Source of the DNA: Chiua virens | Taxonomy: Eukaryota; Basidiomycota; Agaricomycetes; Boletales; Boletaceae | NCBI GenBank assembly: GCA_019787685.1 | Contig: JAHNUO010000006.1 | Coordinates: forward strand, 682,001-746,000 | Direction: 5' to 3' | Length of the DNA: 64,000 nucleotides | Shown here: one piece after another, positions 1 through 12,976 of the stretch | How positions within the stretch are numbered: the stretch's first letter is position 1 | Layout of the letters: each line of letters begins with the position of its first letter | Made by a program: the position numbers and the translations under genes | The notes under the pieces: model-generated | Told to the model about the DNA's origin: nothing | The model's input: only the letters and a program-made list of their open reading frames with translations | The model's database searches: none

Positions 1-63
1 TGCCATTCTACCCTAAATGAAAGTATCTTACTAAATGTCACGCCTATGGTCAGAACAACCTAG

Positions 64-251
64 TGAGGTGTTCGTTGGGTGCCGCCACAGTGTCGATCAT
101 TGATCTGGTTCTGAAAGCTCTTGGAACTGGATGGACCTACATCTTGCTGGCGGGAATATGCCTTGCTACATCACCGATGATTTGGTTCGCAATGTGGGTT
201 GGTCCTCGATACCGGGCGAAACGCCATGCAAAACAAAACAATGCATCATAG
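64..251 (+). CDS. MFS transporter, C-terminal exon (partial)
   Basis: This is the last exon of a gene that begins before the window. A splice acceptor (tag) ends at 63, and the open frame runs to a TAG at 249-251. The roughly 60 residues read as one transmembrane helix followed by a short basic cytosolic tail containing WVGPRYRAKR. That ending (GTGWTY...SPMIW...GPRYR) is typical of fungal drug/polyamine-type major facilitator transporters, plasma-membrane proton antiporters with 12-14 helices. Substrate cannot be judged from one exon. The frame is clear; the exact exon start within 61-68 is not certain. Confidence 0.6.
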
Positions 252-413
252 CTTCTTTTCATTCAAGTTTATCACGTCTCGACACGACAATACGTCCACT
301 CTGTAGCGCACACACAAGATACTGTCTAGAAACAAACCAATCTGGAGGAAGTTGGAGGTTATTTCACGAGATGATGATGATCGAGTCAGATGGGAATCCA
401 TACATACTGTGTG

Positions 414-953
414 CTACGAGGAATGGGTGGCGATACGTTCTCCAATAGCTTCGAGTTCTTTACTTCCTTCCAGGAGTATTCGAGTACTGTCTGCGATATC
501 CTTTCGCATGAACTCTATCTCCTCATCCGAAGGTAGTGTGCTGATAAAATCAGAACGTCTCAGGTCTTCGATGATACGCCGCGGCTTGTCACCCCGAATG
601 AAATCATCCTTGAGACAGCGAATGAGGCGGCTTTTGAGAGCTGGCGCGTAGGTATGGGAGGTACGGATAAGCTGCTCGAGTCTTTGACATGTGGAAGCGC
701 GATTCTCGACGGCAGCCTGAAAGCGTTCGATGACAAGAACGTTGGTATAGTTGAGTGTGGCAGCGGTTGGGGTGGTACTTTCTCCTCGTTTCGGACTCGA
801 GCTGGAACTCGAACTCGAACTCGGTTCTCCTTGAGAACCCAAGGAAGAGAGATCGGGCTCGGGGAGTGTGGCTTCGCGAATCAATCGCGCAAAGTGGTCC
901 TTGCTCGCGAGAGACTTCCGCTTCTGTTTTCGTGACGGCCGGTTCTTTACCAT
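414..953 (-). CDS. Small conserved-looking basic protein of unknown function
   Basis: Single-exon reading frame of 179 residues, starting at the ATG at 953. The open frame extends further upstream, but the chosen start begins a strongly basic segment (MVKNRPSRKQKRKS) that looks like a natural N-terminus and possible nuclear signal. A pure serine tract follows (about residues 44-53), and then a predicted helical, charged C-terminal half (about residues 70-179) with several R/E/L-rich stretches. I recognise no domain. It lies between the MFS gene and the CQD1 gene and is transcribed away from the latter. The low-complexity tract and even codon use fit a real fungal gene, but expression is not shown by the sequence. 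Confidence 0.45.
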   Translation of the reverse strand: MVKNRPSRKQKRKSLASKDHFARLIREATLPEPDLSSLGSQGEPSSSSSSSSSPKRGESTTPTAATLNYTNVLVIERFQAAVENRASTCQRLEQLIRTSHTYAPALKSRLIRCLKDDFIRGDKPRRIIEDLRRSDFISTLPSDEEIEFMRKDIADSTRILLEGSKELEAIGERIATHSS

Positions 954-1571
954 CGCTGCAGATAATGAGTAATACATCGCCGAGACTATACTTTCACCAC
1001 ATACCATCAAAATGCTGATGAATACTGGAGCGGTCTACCCCGTGGCACAGCCTGAATAGAAACAGTTCGATATCGCGTACGGTGGTCCTTTCATCACGCT
1101 CACCTTCAAAATTTGCCCAGAAGGAATGACTCGACGATGTTGTGAAGAAACGCTCCCCCAAGACACGAGAAGATATGTTTTCTGAAATGAAAAACACTCC
1201 GATGACGACGAGTTACGTGCCAGGTCTAATGAGAGTACAATAGTCTACTGGTTTGTGCTGGGGGGACCGGGATGAGGTCCCTTGCGTGACTGACGGCACG
1301 CGCTGAATAACGATAAGGACGTGAAGTCGAATGAGATACTGCATCGGCGTCCTAAGCGGGTGACTTGGTGAAGAGTGAGCAGTGTCACCACGTGATCCCT
1401 ACTCACTCCGAGTCGTAAAGCAGAACTTGACTCGGATACACTACTTCATGCAGTTTTTTGGGTGCTCGTAGTCTCGCCCCAGGACGTCCTGACAATCCCG
1501 TATTCGTGCTTGCAAGCCCGCTTGGCGCCGACGTCGCCTCGCCGAGTGGCAGCTCTGCAATTCGTACAGAT
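954..1571. other. Intergenic region, no supported gene
   Basis: About 620 bp between two divergently transcribed genes. Only short overlapping frames without recognisable content are present, so it most likely holds the two promoters. I see no repeat or RNA gene. Confidence 0.5.
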
Positions 1572-3897
1572 ATGTCGATGCTCTTTCGATGGCATGTTTC
1601 AAGAGTCTCTTCCCCCCTGAGACCGCTTCGCACTCCCGCATTGCGCACACGGCCACCTTCTGTCACGCGTCGCACTTTCGCCGGTACCTCCAAGACCCAG
1701 CTTCCTCAGATCCTCTCCCCACCGCCGCACTTTAGACTACACCCACGTCCTTGGACATGGCGGACCCTCTGGCTTGCACCTATCGTTGGCGGAGTGCTTG
1801 TCTACCTCTCTCCGAGTCCTCAATTACACTTACCTTCCGTTTTCTCGTCCCCTACCCTAATCCCCTGTCCAGAAACTCGGAATTATCCTCAGCGATTCTA
1901 TGACGAAGACATGATTGGCTCACCAGCAGAACCTCAACGCTCAATTCGCCTTCGGCTCATTGGCGTTTTGCAAGGCTACATCTGGGAACCCATTTTAACA
2001 GCCCGACGGTTCATATACCTATTCTGTCTCTTTGTACCGGTTATTGTCACCATCCCGATGCTGCTCGTGGGGATGCCGGACAAACAGCTGCAAGGCGATC
2101 GATGGGGCGCTGTTTGGTGGTATGATTTACTTGTGAAAAGAATGCAAGCTGCTGGTCCGACATTCATCAAGGTGATTTCTATTTGTTGATTTGCATGCTT
2201 TTCATCAATCTTCTCTAGCTCGCTCAATGGGCCGGCTCTCGCGCTGATCTTTTCCCGTCCTTGCTCTGTGATAGATTGGGAACGACACATTCGAAAGTGA
2301 CACCTCATTCATTAGCCTACACGAAGCAAGTCGTAGAAAGAGTCTTCCAGAGACCTTTCGAGGATGTATTCGAAGAATTTGACAAAAACCCAATTGGAAC
2401 GGGCGCCATCGCACAGGTAGGCAAGAAGAAACAAACATCTCTTTTCGCGAAGATTTTCATCGTTCTTGAAGGTTTACAAGGCTATTCTCAAACAAGATCT
2501 TCTGCCTCCATCCTATCTCGGCCCTAAGCGCCATTCCAAGTTCGCTACCGGTGCTCTAGCCCCGGTCATACTACAGGACCCTCCACCGTCAATTCCCACC
2601 GCATCTGTTGCTGTGAAAGTCCTCCACCCTCGAGTCGGTACAATGATCTCACGTGATCTTGCAATCATGTCCTTCTTCGCCAATGTTATCACTCTTCTCC
2701 CCGGAATGCGGTGGATATCTCTCCCGGAAGAGGTCGCCGTGTTCGGTGAAATGATGTACCAACAACTTGATCTTCGTAACGAGGCCGAAAATCTTCTCAC
2801 GTTCGAGCATAATTTCGCATCGCGCAATGTGCCAATAACGTTTCCCCGTCCCCTCAAGGTCTTCACTACGTCCGATATTCTGGTGGAGGAATTTGAACAT
2901 GCTGTACCACTAGAATCTTTTTTGAGGAACGGAGGGGGACCTTTCGACGAACAAGTTGCTACTATAGGTCTTGATGCATTTCTAGTGCGTAGAAAGCACC
3001 GGTTGTGTTATAATGCTAATAAATTCCCCAGAACATGCTTCTGCTGGACAACTTTGTTCATTCCGATCTTCATCCAGGCAACATCATGATCAAGTTTACA
3101 CAACCCCTTGCTACTCGTGATTTCCTACGCCAGATGTTCAACGCTCTTGTTTTTGGGGGCGAGAGCCACATAGCCGTCCAACCTCCGGTTGAGTCAGATT
3201 CGATCGTATCGCGGCTGAAACATTTCAGCAACTCACCCGAGGGATGGCGCGACGAACTACAGCGCATTTCGAACCAAGGGTACATCCCGGAAGTTGTATT
3301 TATCGACGCCGGGTTGATCACGACACTCAACTCTATCGATCGCAAAAACTTCCTCGACCTCTTCCGTGCTGTGGCGCAATTCGATGGCTATCGTACCGGC
3401 CAACTCATGGTCGAGCGCTGTCGGGCCCCTGAGTTGGCCATTGACACCGAAACATTTGCTTTGAAGATGCAAAATATCGTGTTGACCGTAAAGCGCAAGA
3501 CGTTCTCTCTTGGTCAAATCAAGATATCGGATATCTTAACGGACGTACTGAAAGCAGTTCGGCAACATCATGTGAAGATGGAAGGCGACTTTATTAATAC
3601 AGTGATTTCCATCCTGTTGCTCGAAGGGATTGGACGTCAGCTGGACCCGAGTTTGGATTTGTTCAAAGGCGCTTTGCCTATTTTGAGGCAACTCGGGAGG
3701 CAAATGACGAGTCAGGAGCCCATAACCCAGACACCGTCGGGCAACTTCGGGGCGTTATTGAAGGTGATTTCTGTTACCAGCGTATCTCCCCGCTTTTTGA
3801 CATACATTCTTTGCAGCTTTGGGTGTGGGTTGAGGCGAGACAGCTTGCTTCCGCTGCTCTCGTGAATATTGACGACATGGTGAAGTATGATGTGTAA
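1572..3897 (+). CDS. CQD1: Mitochondrial UbiB/ABC1 atypical kinase, ADCK2/CQD1 type
   Basis: Join 1572-2171, 2219-2416, 2472-2984, 3032-3763, 3817-3897; 707 residues, all junctions in phase. The start at 1572 opens an Arg/Ser-rich mitochondrial presequence. Two hydrophobic segments follow (about residues 62-80 and 145-165). The UbiB kinase fold shows PTFIKLAQWAGSR (N-terminal motif, with Ala where ADCK3-type proteins have Gly in KxGQ), VAVKVLHP (ATP-binding lysine), HSDLHPGN (catalytic loop) and FIDAGL (metal-binding Asp). The order and the inserted Pro-rich stretch match the ADCK2/YPL109C branch, which acts at the inner mitochondrial membrane in coenzyme Q distribution and lipid homeostasis. 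YPL109C homologues are recurrent neighbours of Agaricomycete A mating loci, which agrees with the rest of this window. Confidence 0.9.
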
Positions 3898-4179
3898 GTA
3901 CGCACTTGTTGAGATGGTGAAGTGGTTTTCACTCTTCTGCAAGGCTGGTTCCAAGCATCTAGTGTCTGGCATAAAGGACAATGTGGCCCATAGATTATTC
4001 CCAACTCAATGATTCGATTAGACTAAGGTATTGTAGCATTAATCACGAGAATTGTCGGACGTGACCGGTTGATTCGAGTAGCGTGTCGACCCGGAGCGGC
4101 ACATGTGCAGTAGAATAGTTAGAGAACGATCGGCCTGCGTTCGGATGTAACCTTTAGGACGTTGTCGTCTGCCCGTCAA

Positions 4180-5289
4180 ATGGCATCCGCACTGCTCACC
4201 ACCAACTTGCCCGATCTCACATTGATTTCGAGAGGCAAAGTCCGCGATATCTACTCCACGTCATCCAAGGACCACCTTCTCTTTATTGCAACCGACAGGA
4301 TATCAGTTTACGATGTCATCCTGAAGGACGTTCGTAACTATCTTCCGAACATCCTCTTCGCCATTGATCTGTTGCTTTTCTAGGGCATCCCAGACAAGGG
4401 GAAGGTGCTGACGAGCATATCCTTGTTCTGGTTTCGAAAGCTCCACCACATAGTCCCAAATCATCTCGTTACTGTCGACATAGATGAGATGCCCGAAGAG
4501 GTGAAACAATACAAGGTCCAACTCGAGGGCCGCACGATGCTCGTGAAAAAGGCTAAAGTGCTCCCCATAGAAACCATCGTCAGAGGTTATCTCACTGGTG
4601 CGGCCCGTCCTCTGGTGTTCGTCGTTCCTTTCAATCTCACATACGGGAGGATTCTAGGTTCAGCATGGACAGAGTACAGGAATTCAGGCACAATGCACGG
4701 TATTCGGCTGAGAGAGGGTATGGTGGAGTCTGAGAAGCTGGACGAGCCCGTTGTCACGCCCTCTACCAAAGCAGAGCAGGGTGCCCACGACGAGAACATA
4801 TCTCCAGAACAAGGTGCGCTTGGGTCATCTCTCTTTTCTGCAAGCATGTCATGCTGATCGAGACGTGTCCCTGCTTTAGCTGCTCGTTTACTCGGCGAGG
4901 AGTTGTACAAGCGGGTCGCTGGGATTGCCTTGGACTTGTACAAGACGGCCGCCGCGCACGCATTGTCGTGTGGGCTTATCCTTGCGGATACTAAGTTCGA
5001 GTTTGGCCTCGTTTCGTCGTCGGGCGGATCGGAGGAACTTATCCTCGTGGACGAAGTGCTCACGCCTGACTCATCGCGGTACTGGCCTTTTGGCGGTTAT
5101 TTACCCGGAAAACCACAACCGAGTTTCGACAAGCAGTACGTGCGAGATTATTTGACGGGAGTCGGCTACCGGAAAGGTTTCGAGAGTGGGCCGAATGGAA
5201 ATGGGGAAGGCTGGGGTCTTAGTGAAACCGTCATTGCGGAAACTCAGAACAAGTACAGGGCTGCGAAAGAAATGCTGGAACATTCCTAG
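4180..5289 (+). CDS. ADE1: SAICAR synthetase (purine biosynthesis)
   Basis: Join 4180-4329, 4384-4597, 4658-4813, 4880-5289; 309 residues, close to the usual size of fungal Ade1. The enzyme joins aspartate to CAIR with ATP to give SAICAR in de novo purine synthesis, in the cytosol. Visible family motifs are RGKVRDIY near the N-terminus, RGYLTG, the STKAEQGAHDENIS stretch, LILADTKFEFG and the Asp-rich end DSSRYWP. The first intron uses the donor GTTCGT; the others use GTGCGG and GTGCGC. The start at 4180 (MASALL) is the first ATG in frame. No frame problems. Confidence 0.95.
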
Positions 5290-5370
5290 GCTTGAAGATA
5301 TCACATCTTCTTTCAATTATATTACAACAATGTTTGAAATCGACGTGGAAACTACTTGTGTCCCACTGCT

Positions 5371-7033
5371 TTATCTGCGAGCAGATGCCAACATATCTGG
5401 CCAAGCTCGTTCGTACTGCGCTGCTGGCTTTACCGCGACTCCGAGCGCACGTGCCGCAGTCAAAGTGAAGTGAGGATTCCTCAGGAGCTCTCTGGCAAGG
5501 AACACTACATCGCACTTCCCATCTTTGAGGTACGACTCGATTTCAGCCGGATCGGTGAGTAAGCCGACAGCACCAATAGGGATATCTGGGTGTGCAGCCT
5601 TCAACTCCGCCGCGAATGGAACCTTTAATACGGCGGTGTTAGCCACCACACAACAAACAATTGGAACAGCGGCGTACTTGGTAGCCGTGCGACAATGGAA
5701 TCTTCTGCCGGAGCCAGTTTCCGCCAGTACTCGTGTCGATAAGGTCGACCCCGAGACTCTTGAGTTCACCAACGAAGATTTTGCTCTGTTCGATACCCCA
5801 CTGCTTCCATTCTCCGTCATCACCCTTCTCGGGACCTTCAGCCCACTCCATCGCGCTTATCCTGACAAACAACGGTTTGTCGGCCCAAGCTTCACGCACT
5901 CGCTTGACAAGGCGTAACGAAGACCGCATCCGGTTCTCGAGGCTCCCGCCGTATGCATCTGTACGATTGTTGGACAAGGGAGAGAGGAATTCGTGCAAGA
6001 CGTAGCCATGGGCAGCATGAATTTCAATGAAGTCGACTTGTTATGTGCAAGTTAGCCCGAATCACCCGTCCAAAATTATTTGAAAGCCCTACATCCAGCT
6101 TTCCTGCAGCGTTCTACGGCATCGAGGAATGCATCTTCAACACGCTGGATATCCTCTTCTGACATGGCCTTGGGGTGGGGATACACATCGGAAAATTGGA
6201 TTTCGGAGGGACCGTAGACTGAAGTATCGATCGATAAGGTGAACACACAAAATATATGTGACTCACCGTTATCCGGCCACCCGTTTTCTTCCTTCTGAGC
6301 GACATAGCCTTTGGTCCTATGGGTTCCGGCTGCGTTGACATGAACCCATGGGGAGTAAGTGGAAGCCTTTCGGCCGGCATGCGCAAGCTGTATTCCGATC
6401 ACAGTGCCTTGCGCGTGCACAAAGTTTACGATGCGTTTGAGAGGTTCTATGTGGCTATCGGCCCAAATCCCCTAGATGGCGATGAGCTCTACCATTCACG
6501 AAGCGAGTTCTACGTACCATATCTTCTGGGGAGATGCGCCCTTCGGGGACAGGTGACGTGGCTTCGATCGTAACAGCTCCCACTCCGCGGGTGGCAAAGC
6601 CCTAAGGTATGAAATAAGGGGTTGATAATGGGCGAAAGAACTACATAATACGAACACCGAGGTGAACGAGGTGCCAGTCAGTGGCATGTCCGTAGTCGGC
6701 GCTATATTGACACATGGGAGACTGTTGAAGGAGAGTGAATGGTCCGCCAGAGAAGACACAGAAACACGCACCACCCAAATCCTGTTCTTGAAGGTGACAT
6801 TCCTGATCGTGATTGGCTGGAACAACAAAGGGAGTTCCTTGTTTTGTGTGAAGGTTTCCTAGGCGCCAACGATCAACTACGCTGTTGACGTAGGGGTTGA
6901 TCCTCAAAGTTCAGCTTGAACATACCGTGTTGGTATATGCCGAGCCTATAGCCGGCTCGTTGAAGGGGAAGTATCCATCAACGCCGGGAGCGGCTTTATT
7001 CAAGTTTAGCGATGCCTGATGTACAGTGGACAT
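5371..7033 (-). CDS. Old yellow enzyme family NAD(P)H:flavin oxidoreductase (YqjM-like)
   Basis: Complement of join 5371-5622, 5678-6036, 6093-6218, 6267-6471, 6518-6601, 6656-6721, 6772-6858, 6926-7033; eight exons, 428 residues, fully in phase. FMN-dependent ene-reductase with a TIM barrel. SPMCQYSA carries the regulatory cysteine typical of the YqjM/xenobiotic-reductase class rather than classical yeast [24 protein letters not shown] with [10 protein letters not shown], and LARELLRNP near the C-terminus are family signatures for FMN and substrate binding. The physiological substrate is unknown; relatives reduce activated alkenes and nitro compounds. The intron between exons 3 and 4 of the mRNA has the donor GTTCGT. 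It shares a roughly 350-bp divergent promoter with the gene at 7380. Confidence 0.9.
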
Positions 7034-7379
7034 TTGGGCCTGCGATTGGCACATCAGGACCAGATAAATTTGCTATCCTGTTGAATGACAGACAAAGGTG
7101 GCTGACCTAGCTTGTTGGACTTGTCAGAGATGAATCTATGTGGGTAATGCGATACTTGGCTGTTCTGGTGTGAACTGGAATGTATATTCAGTCGACGGTC
7201 GATATTTATATGTATGACCGTGACGGGACTTTGATTACAATCTTATCGGGATTAGCGATAACGCAACCAGAAGCCATCATGACTGGGAAGACAGATGACC
7301 GCCCAACGGTATGGGCCGGCGTGCCAGGGAAAGTGGGTTAGTAAAGCGTTAGTAAACATATCGTATTGGATCACTCAGC
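7034..7379. promoter_or_regulatory. Divergent intergenic promoter region
   Basis: 346 bp separate the start codons of the reductase (minus) and the fructosamine-kinase-like gene (plus). No ORF or repeat is supported. It presumably contains both core promoters; I cannot assign individual sites. Confidence 0.4.
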
Positions 7380-8519
7380 ATGACCTATAGCATTCCTCAA
7401 CTTGCCTTCATCATGCCAGACTTCGCCAACTCATTTCTCCCACACCTTCGCGAGATTGAGCCCGATGCACAATTCGCTTTCAGCCTACCCATTGTCACGT
7501 CCTCCGCGGGGAGAAAGTATTATGCAAAGCTCGGCAACGTTGCTGAATCAGACCAATACATAGGAGAGGCTGAATCTCTCAAAGCTATCAACGACGCTGC
7601 GTCAGGCTTGGCGCCTAAAGTATTCGCATTCGGAGTGATCAGTGGGGATTTGAGTGGGGCATTTAGGAGACCGTACTTCCTTGCCGAATACAAGGATTTG
7701 GAACGTTTGTCAGCGAAGTCAGCAGAAGTCCTCGGCGAAAGGCTTGCGACCGAGCTACACACTTTCAAGAGTAACAAGGGCTATGGATTCGACGTTCCGA
7801 CCTACTGTGGGGCGACCAGGCAGGAGAACGGATGGTTTGAAACCTGGGAGGAGTGCTACAGCACCATGATCGGGAATCTCTTGGAAAAGCTCAGAAGTAC
7901 ACGTGGGAGTACAGAGTTGATTACCAAGGGTGAGGAGGTGAGGTCGAGGTAGGTTGTTCTTGGCATCACTTGTTTGACAGGTACTCATGGCGAAGAGTCA
8001 TACCGTTGTTGCTCCGTCCTTTGAAGATAGAACCAGTCCTCTTGCATGGTGATCTTTGGGTATGTTGTGTAAATACTCGCCTTGCACGCGTGACAACTTT
8101 GAGCTGGGCAGAGTGGAAATACCGGGGTTGATCGCACCAACGGGCAGCCGGTCATATTCGATCCTTCTTCGTATTTTGGGCACAATGAAGCTGAGTGAGT
8201 GAAACATACGTGAAACGAGATGAACGCTGAAACTTTGCAAGCCTTGCCATTGCTCGCATTTTCGGCGGGATTCCGAATACGTTTTTCACCAGCTACCACG
8301 AGAATTTGCCGAAAAGCGAGCCCGTGGAGCAGTACGATCTCCGAGGTGACCTGTACGAGCTCTACCATTATCTGAACCATACAGTGCTATTTGGTGTAAG
8401 TGAACGCAGTAGTTATTATGGGCATTGACGATCGTTGAAATTCGTTAACGCAGGGAGGATATGCCCATAGTGCACTTGCAAAGATGAACAAGCTCAATGA
8501 GTCAGTAGACATTGATTAG
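7380..8519 (+). CDS. Fructosamine/ketosamine-3-kinase family protein
   Basis: Join 7380-7948, 7981-8059, 8112-8194, 8242-8395, 8454-8519; 316 residues. Members phosphorylate sugar amines bound to protein lysines and so help remove glycation. The N-lobe shows GRKYYAKLGN and EAESLKAINDAA; the catalytic loop is HGDLWSGN, followed by VIFDPSSYFGHNEA, a recognisable FN3K signature. The first intron is short (32 nt) with donor GTAGGT, and its exon junction splits an Arg codon. An in-frame ATG at 7413 (MPDFANS) could be the true start instead of 7380; relatives begin near that point, so the N-terminal 11 residues are uncertain. Confidence 0.85.
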
Positions 8520-8737
8520 TCACCATGTACTCGCGGAGTTTGAATTCACAAAGGCACCAACAAGCGTCAACAACGCTTACTCGTCGCGCTCGTCGACATC
8601 GGCGACTTGGTCGACCTTGTCTTTCTACCGCCATCACCATCGGCCATCTCTTTGCTGGATCACTTTTGAAACGTTTCGCACTGATACGTCTCAAAAATAT
8701 CGCGCATCGCTTTATTTGTAACGCCTGACATTCCACC

Positions 8738-11700
8738 ATGAGCCAAGGTACCTATAATCATACCTCTATTACTGACATTTTCTGAGGCGTTCTTCGAGAT
8801 GTTGATCCTTCCCAAAACACCTTCTCGTATGAAGACCCAAACTACGCGATGAATGACGAGGAAGAGGAGTACGAGGAGATAACCCAAGAGGATTGCTGGA
8901 CAGTCATTTCCAGCTTCTTCGAACAAAAAGGTCTCGTTCGACAGCAGCTGGATTCGTTCGACGAATTCGTTCAGAACACTATGCAAGAGCTAGTCGATGA
9001 AAATTCGGACCTGATACTGGATCAAGCCGATCAACACACTGGTCACGAGTCGGATATGACGCGACGCTACGAGATTAAGTTCGGGCAAATATATCTCTCT
9101 CGACCGACGGTCACAGAAGCAGACGGCTCTGTGGTCCCTGTTTTCCCTCAAGAAGCCCGTTTGCGGAACTTGACGTACTCTGCCCCGTTGTACATCGAAA
9201 TGAGGAAGAGGGTGTTGTTGGGTCGTGAAGATCCAGATGGCGTTCCTGGGGACGTTGTCTGGGAGTCTGAGGGGCATGAGAACGCTGAGGACGCGACAAA
9301 AGTTTGGATTGGCAAGGTGAGTGTTTGCACGTGGTCGTGATAGTCGTGGTACTAGCGGTAATCTGTGCTTACAGGTTCCTATCATGCTGCGGTCCACGTT
9401 CTGTATTCTCAGAGGCCTACAAGACCAAGATTTGTACGACCTCAACGAGTGTCCTTACGATTCTGGCGGATATTTCATCATAAATGGATCCGAAAAGGTT
9501 CTTATCGCACAGGAACGCATGGCAACAAATCATGTATATGTCTTTGCAAAAGCCCAACCTTCTCCAATCAATTTCCTTGCCGAAATACGGAGTGCCGTTG
9601 AGAAAGGTGGAAAAACAATAAGTCAATTCCAAGTCAAGATGTTCCACCGTAACCAGGAACGATCCGTACGTATTGGACGTTTTTGAACAGACTCCTGTTT
9701 ACACCCGTCTAGCTCGGAAATGTCATAAAAGCTACCATCCCGTACATTCGAGTCGACATTCCCATCTGGGTAGTCTTCCGCGCGCTTGGTGTAATTTCAG
9801 ACCGTGATATTCTCGAGCACATTTGCTACGATATGCAAGACTCCCAAATGCTTGAGATGCTGAAACCCTGTATCGACGATGGTTTCGTCATTCAAGACCG
9901 TGAAGTAGCTTTGGATTTTATTGGGAATCGAGGCACCACTACCGGACTCTCTAGAGAACGACGTATTCGTTATGCCCAGGAGATCCTGCAGAAGGAGATG
10001 TTACCTCATGTCTCCATGGCCGAAGGTTCGGAATCGAAGAAGGCGTACTTTTTCGGCTACATGATCCATCGACTACTGCTCGCTGCCCTCGAACGTCGAG
10101 AGCTTGATGATCGTGATCACTTTGGCAAGAAACGCCTTGACTTGGCTGGTCCTCTGCTTGCCAACCTTTTCCGGATGCTTTTCAAGAAGTTGACTAAGGA
10201 TGTTTACCGATACCTTCAAAAGGTACGTTTAAAGGTGCTCTGAACTGTCATTTACTCCAAACACTTCTTTAGTGTGTTGAGACCCACAAAGAGTTCAACC
10301 TTTCGTTAGCTGTCAAACATCAAACCATTACCAATGGCCTTAAATACTCTCTGGCTACTGGTAACTGGGGCGATCAGAAGAAGTCCATGGCTTCGAAGGC
10401 CGGTGTCTCTCAAGTGCTTAATCGATACACCTACGCTTCGACCCTCTCCCATCTTCGTCGTTGCAATACCCCACTCGGACGAGAGGGGAAGATTGCGAAG
10501 CCTCGTCAACTCCACAATACTCATTGGGGAATGGTTTGTCCCGCGGAGACTCCGGAAGGACAAGCCTGTGGCCTCGTCAAGAACTTGGCATTAATGGCTT
10601 GTATTTCCGTTGGTTCGTACTCCGCTCCCGTCATTGAATTCTTGGAGGAATGGGGTTTGGAATCACTGGAAGAAAATGCACATTCGTCGACACCTTGTAC
10701 GAAGGTCTTCGTGAATGGTGTCTGGATGGGCGTGCACCGAGATCCTGCCAATCTCGTCAAGACTATCAAAAAGCTTCGCCGCAAAGACGACATCAGTCCT
10801 GAAGTCTCTGTGGTCCGCGATATTCGTGAGAGGGAGCTTCGTCTCTACACCGATGCTGGCCGAGTTTGTCGACCTCTGTTCATTGTCGAAAATCAGCAGC
10901 TTGCCCTGCAGAAGAAACATATCAAATGGCTTAACCAGGGGTACCGTGATGACGATGGGGAAGAGTTCAAGTGGGAGCAGCTGGTGAAGACAGGTATTAT
11001 TGAGCTGTTGGACGCCGAGGAGGAAGAAACAGTAATGATCTCCATGACGCCTGAGGATTTGGAGAATTCCAGGTTACAATCAGCCGGTATCAACCCCCAC
11101 GAGAATGATGGAGACTTCGATCCGGCGGCACGATTGAAGGCTGGAATCAATGCGCACACATGGACTCACTGCGAGATTCATCCTAGTATGATCCTCGGTG
11201 TCTGTGCTAGTATAATTCCTTTCCCCGACCACAATCAGGTGCGTATTAATCCTAGATAGATTGTTCATGGCCTACCTCACACTTCCGCAGTCACCACGTA
11301 ACACTTACCAATCCGCTATGGGTAAACAAGCTATGGGCATCTATCTCACGAATTTCTTGGTTCGAATGGACACCATGGCAAATATATTGTACTACCCTCA
11401 AAAACCCCTCGCTACCACACGTTCTATGGAGTATCTCAAATTCCGTGAGCTCCCTGCCGGTCAGAACGCTATCGTCGCCATCCTCTGCTACAGTGGTTAT
11501 AACCAAGAAGATTCCGTTATCATGAATCAAAGCTCCATTGATCGCGGCCTTTTCCGGAGCATATACTACCGCAGTTACATGGATCTCGAGAAGAAAAGTG
11601 GAGTCCAGCAGCTGGAAGAGTTTGAGAAGCCAACTCGCGATACTACTCTTCGCATGAAACACGGGACCTACGATAAATTGGAGGATGACGGCCTGATCGC

Positions 11701-12895
11701 GCCAGGAACGAACGTCAGGGGTGAGGATATCATCATCGGCAAGACAGCACCCATTCCTCCAGACAGCGAGGAATTGGGACAGCGGACGCGAACTCACACG
11801 CGACGGGACGTCTCGACCCCTTTGAAGAGTACCGAGAATGGTATCGTGGATCAAGTACTAATCACCACGAATTCCGAGGGGCAGAAATTCGTCAAGGTTC
11901 GTGTCCGCTCCACACGTATCCCTCAAATCGGAGACAAGTTCGCCTCCCGTCACGGTCAAAAAGGTACCATTGGTATCACGTACCGTCAGGAGGACATGCC
12001 GTTCACTGCCGAGGGTATCGTACCGGACCTGGTCATTAACCCTCACGCTATCCCCTCTCGTATGACCATCGGTCACTTGGTCGAATGTCTGTTGTCCAAG
12101 GTCGCCACCCTCATTGGTAACGAGGGCGACGCTACTCCTTTCACCGACCTTACGGTCGAGTCAGTGTCCACCTTCCTTCGCCAGAAAGGTTACCACTCTC
12201 GTGGCCTCGAGGTCATGTACCACGGTCACACAGGCAGGAAACTCCAGGCCCAAATATACCTCGGTCCGACGTATTATCAACGTCTCAAGCACATGGTGGA
12301 CGACAAAATCCACTCACGTGCGAGAGGACCCGTGCAAATTCTTACGAGGCAACCCGTGGAGGGTCGTAGTCGTGACGGTGGTCTCCGTTTCGGAGAGATG
12401 GAACGCGATTGTATGATCTCACACGGTGTTGCGGGGTTCTTGAAGGAGCGCTTGTTCGAAGCCAGTGATGCTTATCGGTTGCATGTGTGCGACATGTAAG
12501 TGTTGAATGACGTGTCTTTTTGTCAGGATGCTGAACTTGCTGGTTAGCTGTGGTCTCACCGCGATTGCCAACTTGGTAAGTATGATCGATTGGGCGATTC
12601 TTGTCACTGATGCTTATTTTTTCTTTTCAGAAAAAACAAACATTTGAAGTATGTCATTCACGTCGACAGACATTCGCTGTACTGAGACTTTCAACAGTGC
12701 CGTGCCTGTAAGAACAAGACTGCATGTTCTCAACTGTACATTCCATATGCCGCGAAACTGCTGTTCCAGGTTTGTGCAACGTGTTTTACTGTTCTACGCT
12801 ACTCATTCGGTGCCCTTTTCCAGGAACTCCAGAGTATGAATATTGCAGCTCGGCTCTATACAGTATCTACAGGTCGTGTGCGAGACTCGTCTTAG
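8738..12895 (+). CDS. RPB2: RNA polymerase II second-largest subunit
   Basis: Join 8738-8747, 8787-9316, 9375-9665, 9713-10222, 10273-11238, 11291-12495, 12548-12575, 12631-12648, 12698-12769, 12824-12895; ten exons, 1233 residues (yeast Rpb2 is 1224). The first exon is only 10 nt. Core subunit of Pol II in the nucleus, forming with Rpb1 the active-site cleft. Visible landmarks are the fork/active-site stretch [13 protein letters not shown], the hybrid-binding [12 protein letters not shown], and two C-terminal CxxC pairs (CDICG and CRACK) that make the zinc clamp. No frame problem anywhere in 3.7 kb of coding sequence, which matters for judging the indels found further right. The gene is a common A-locus neighbour in Agaricomycetes. 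Confidence 0.97.
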
Positions 12896-12976
12896 GGTGC
12901 ATATTGAGGATAGAGTCCATATGTATTCTACAGATCCTAATTAACAGAGACTAGTATCGAGAGACTGATTCAGGGT

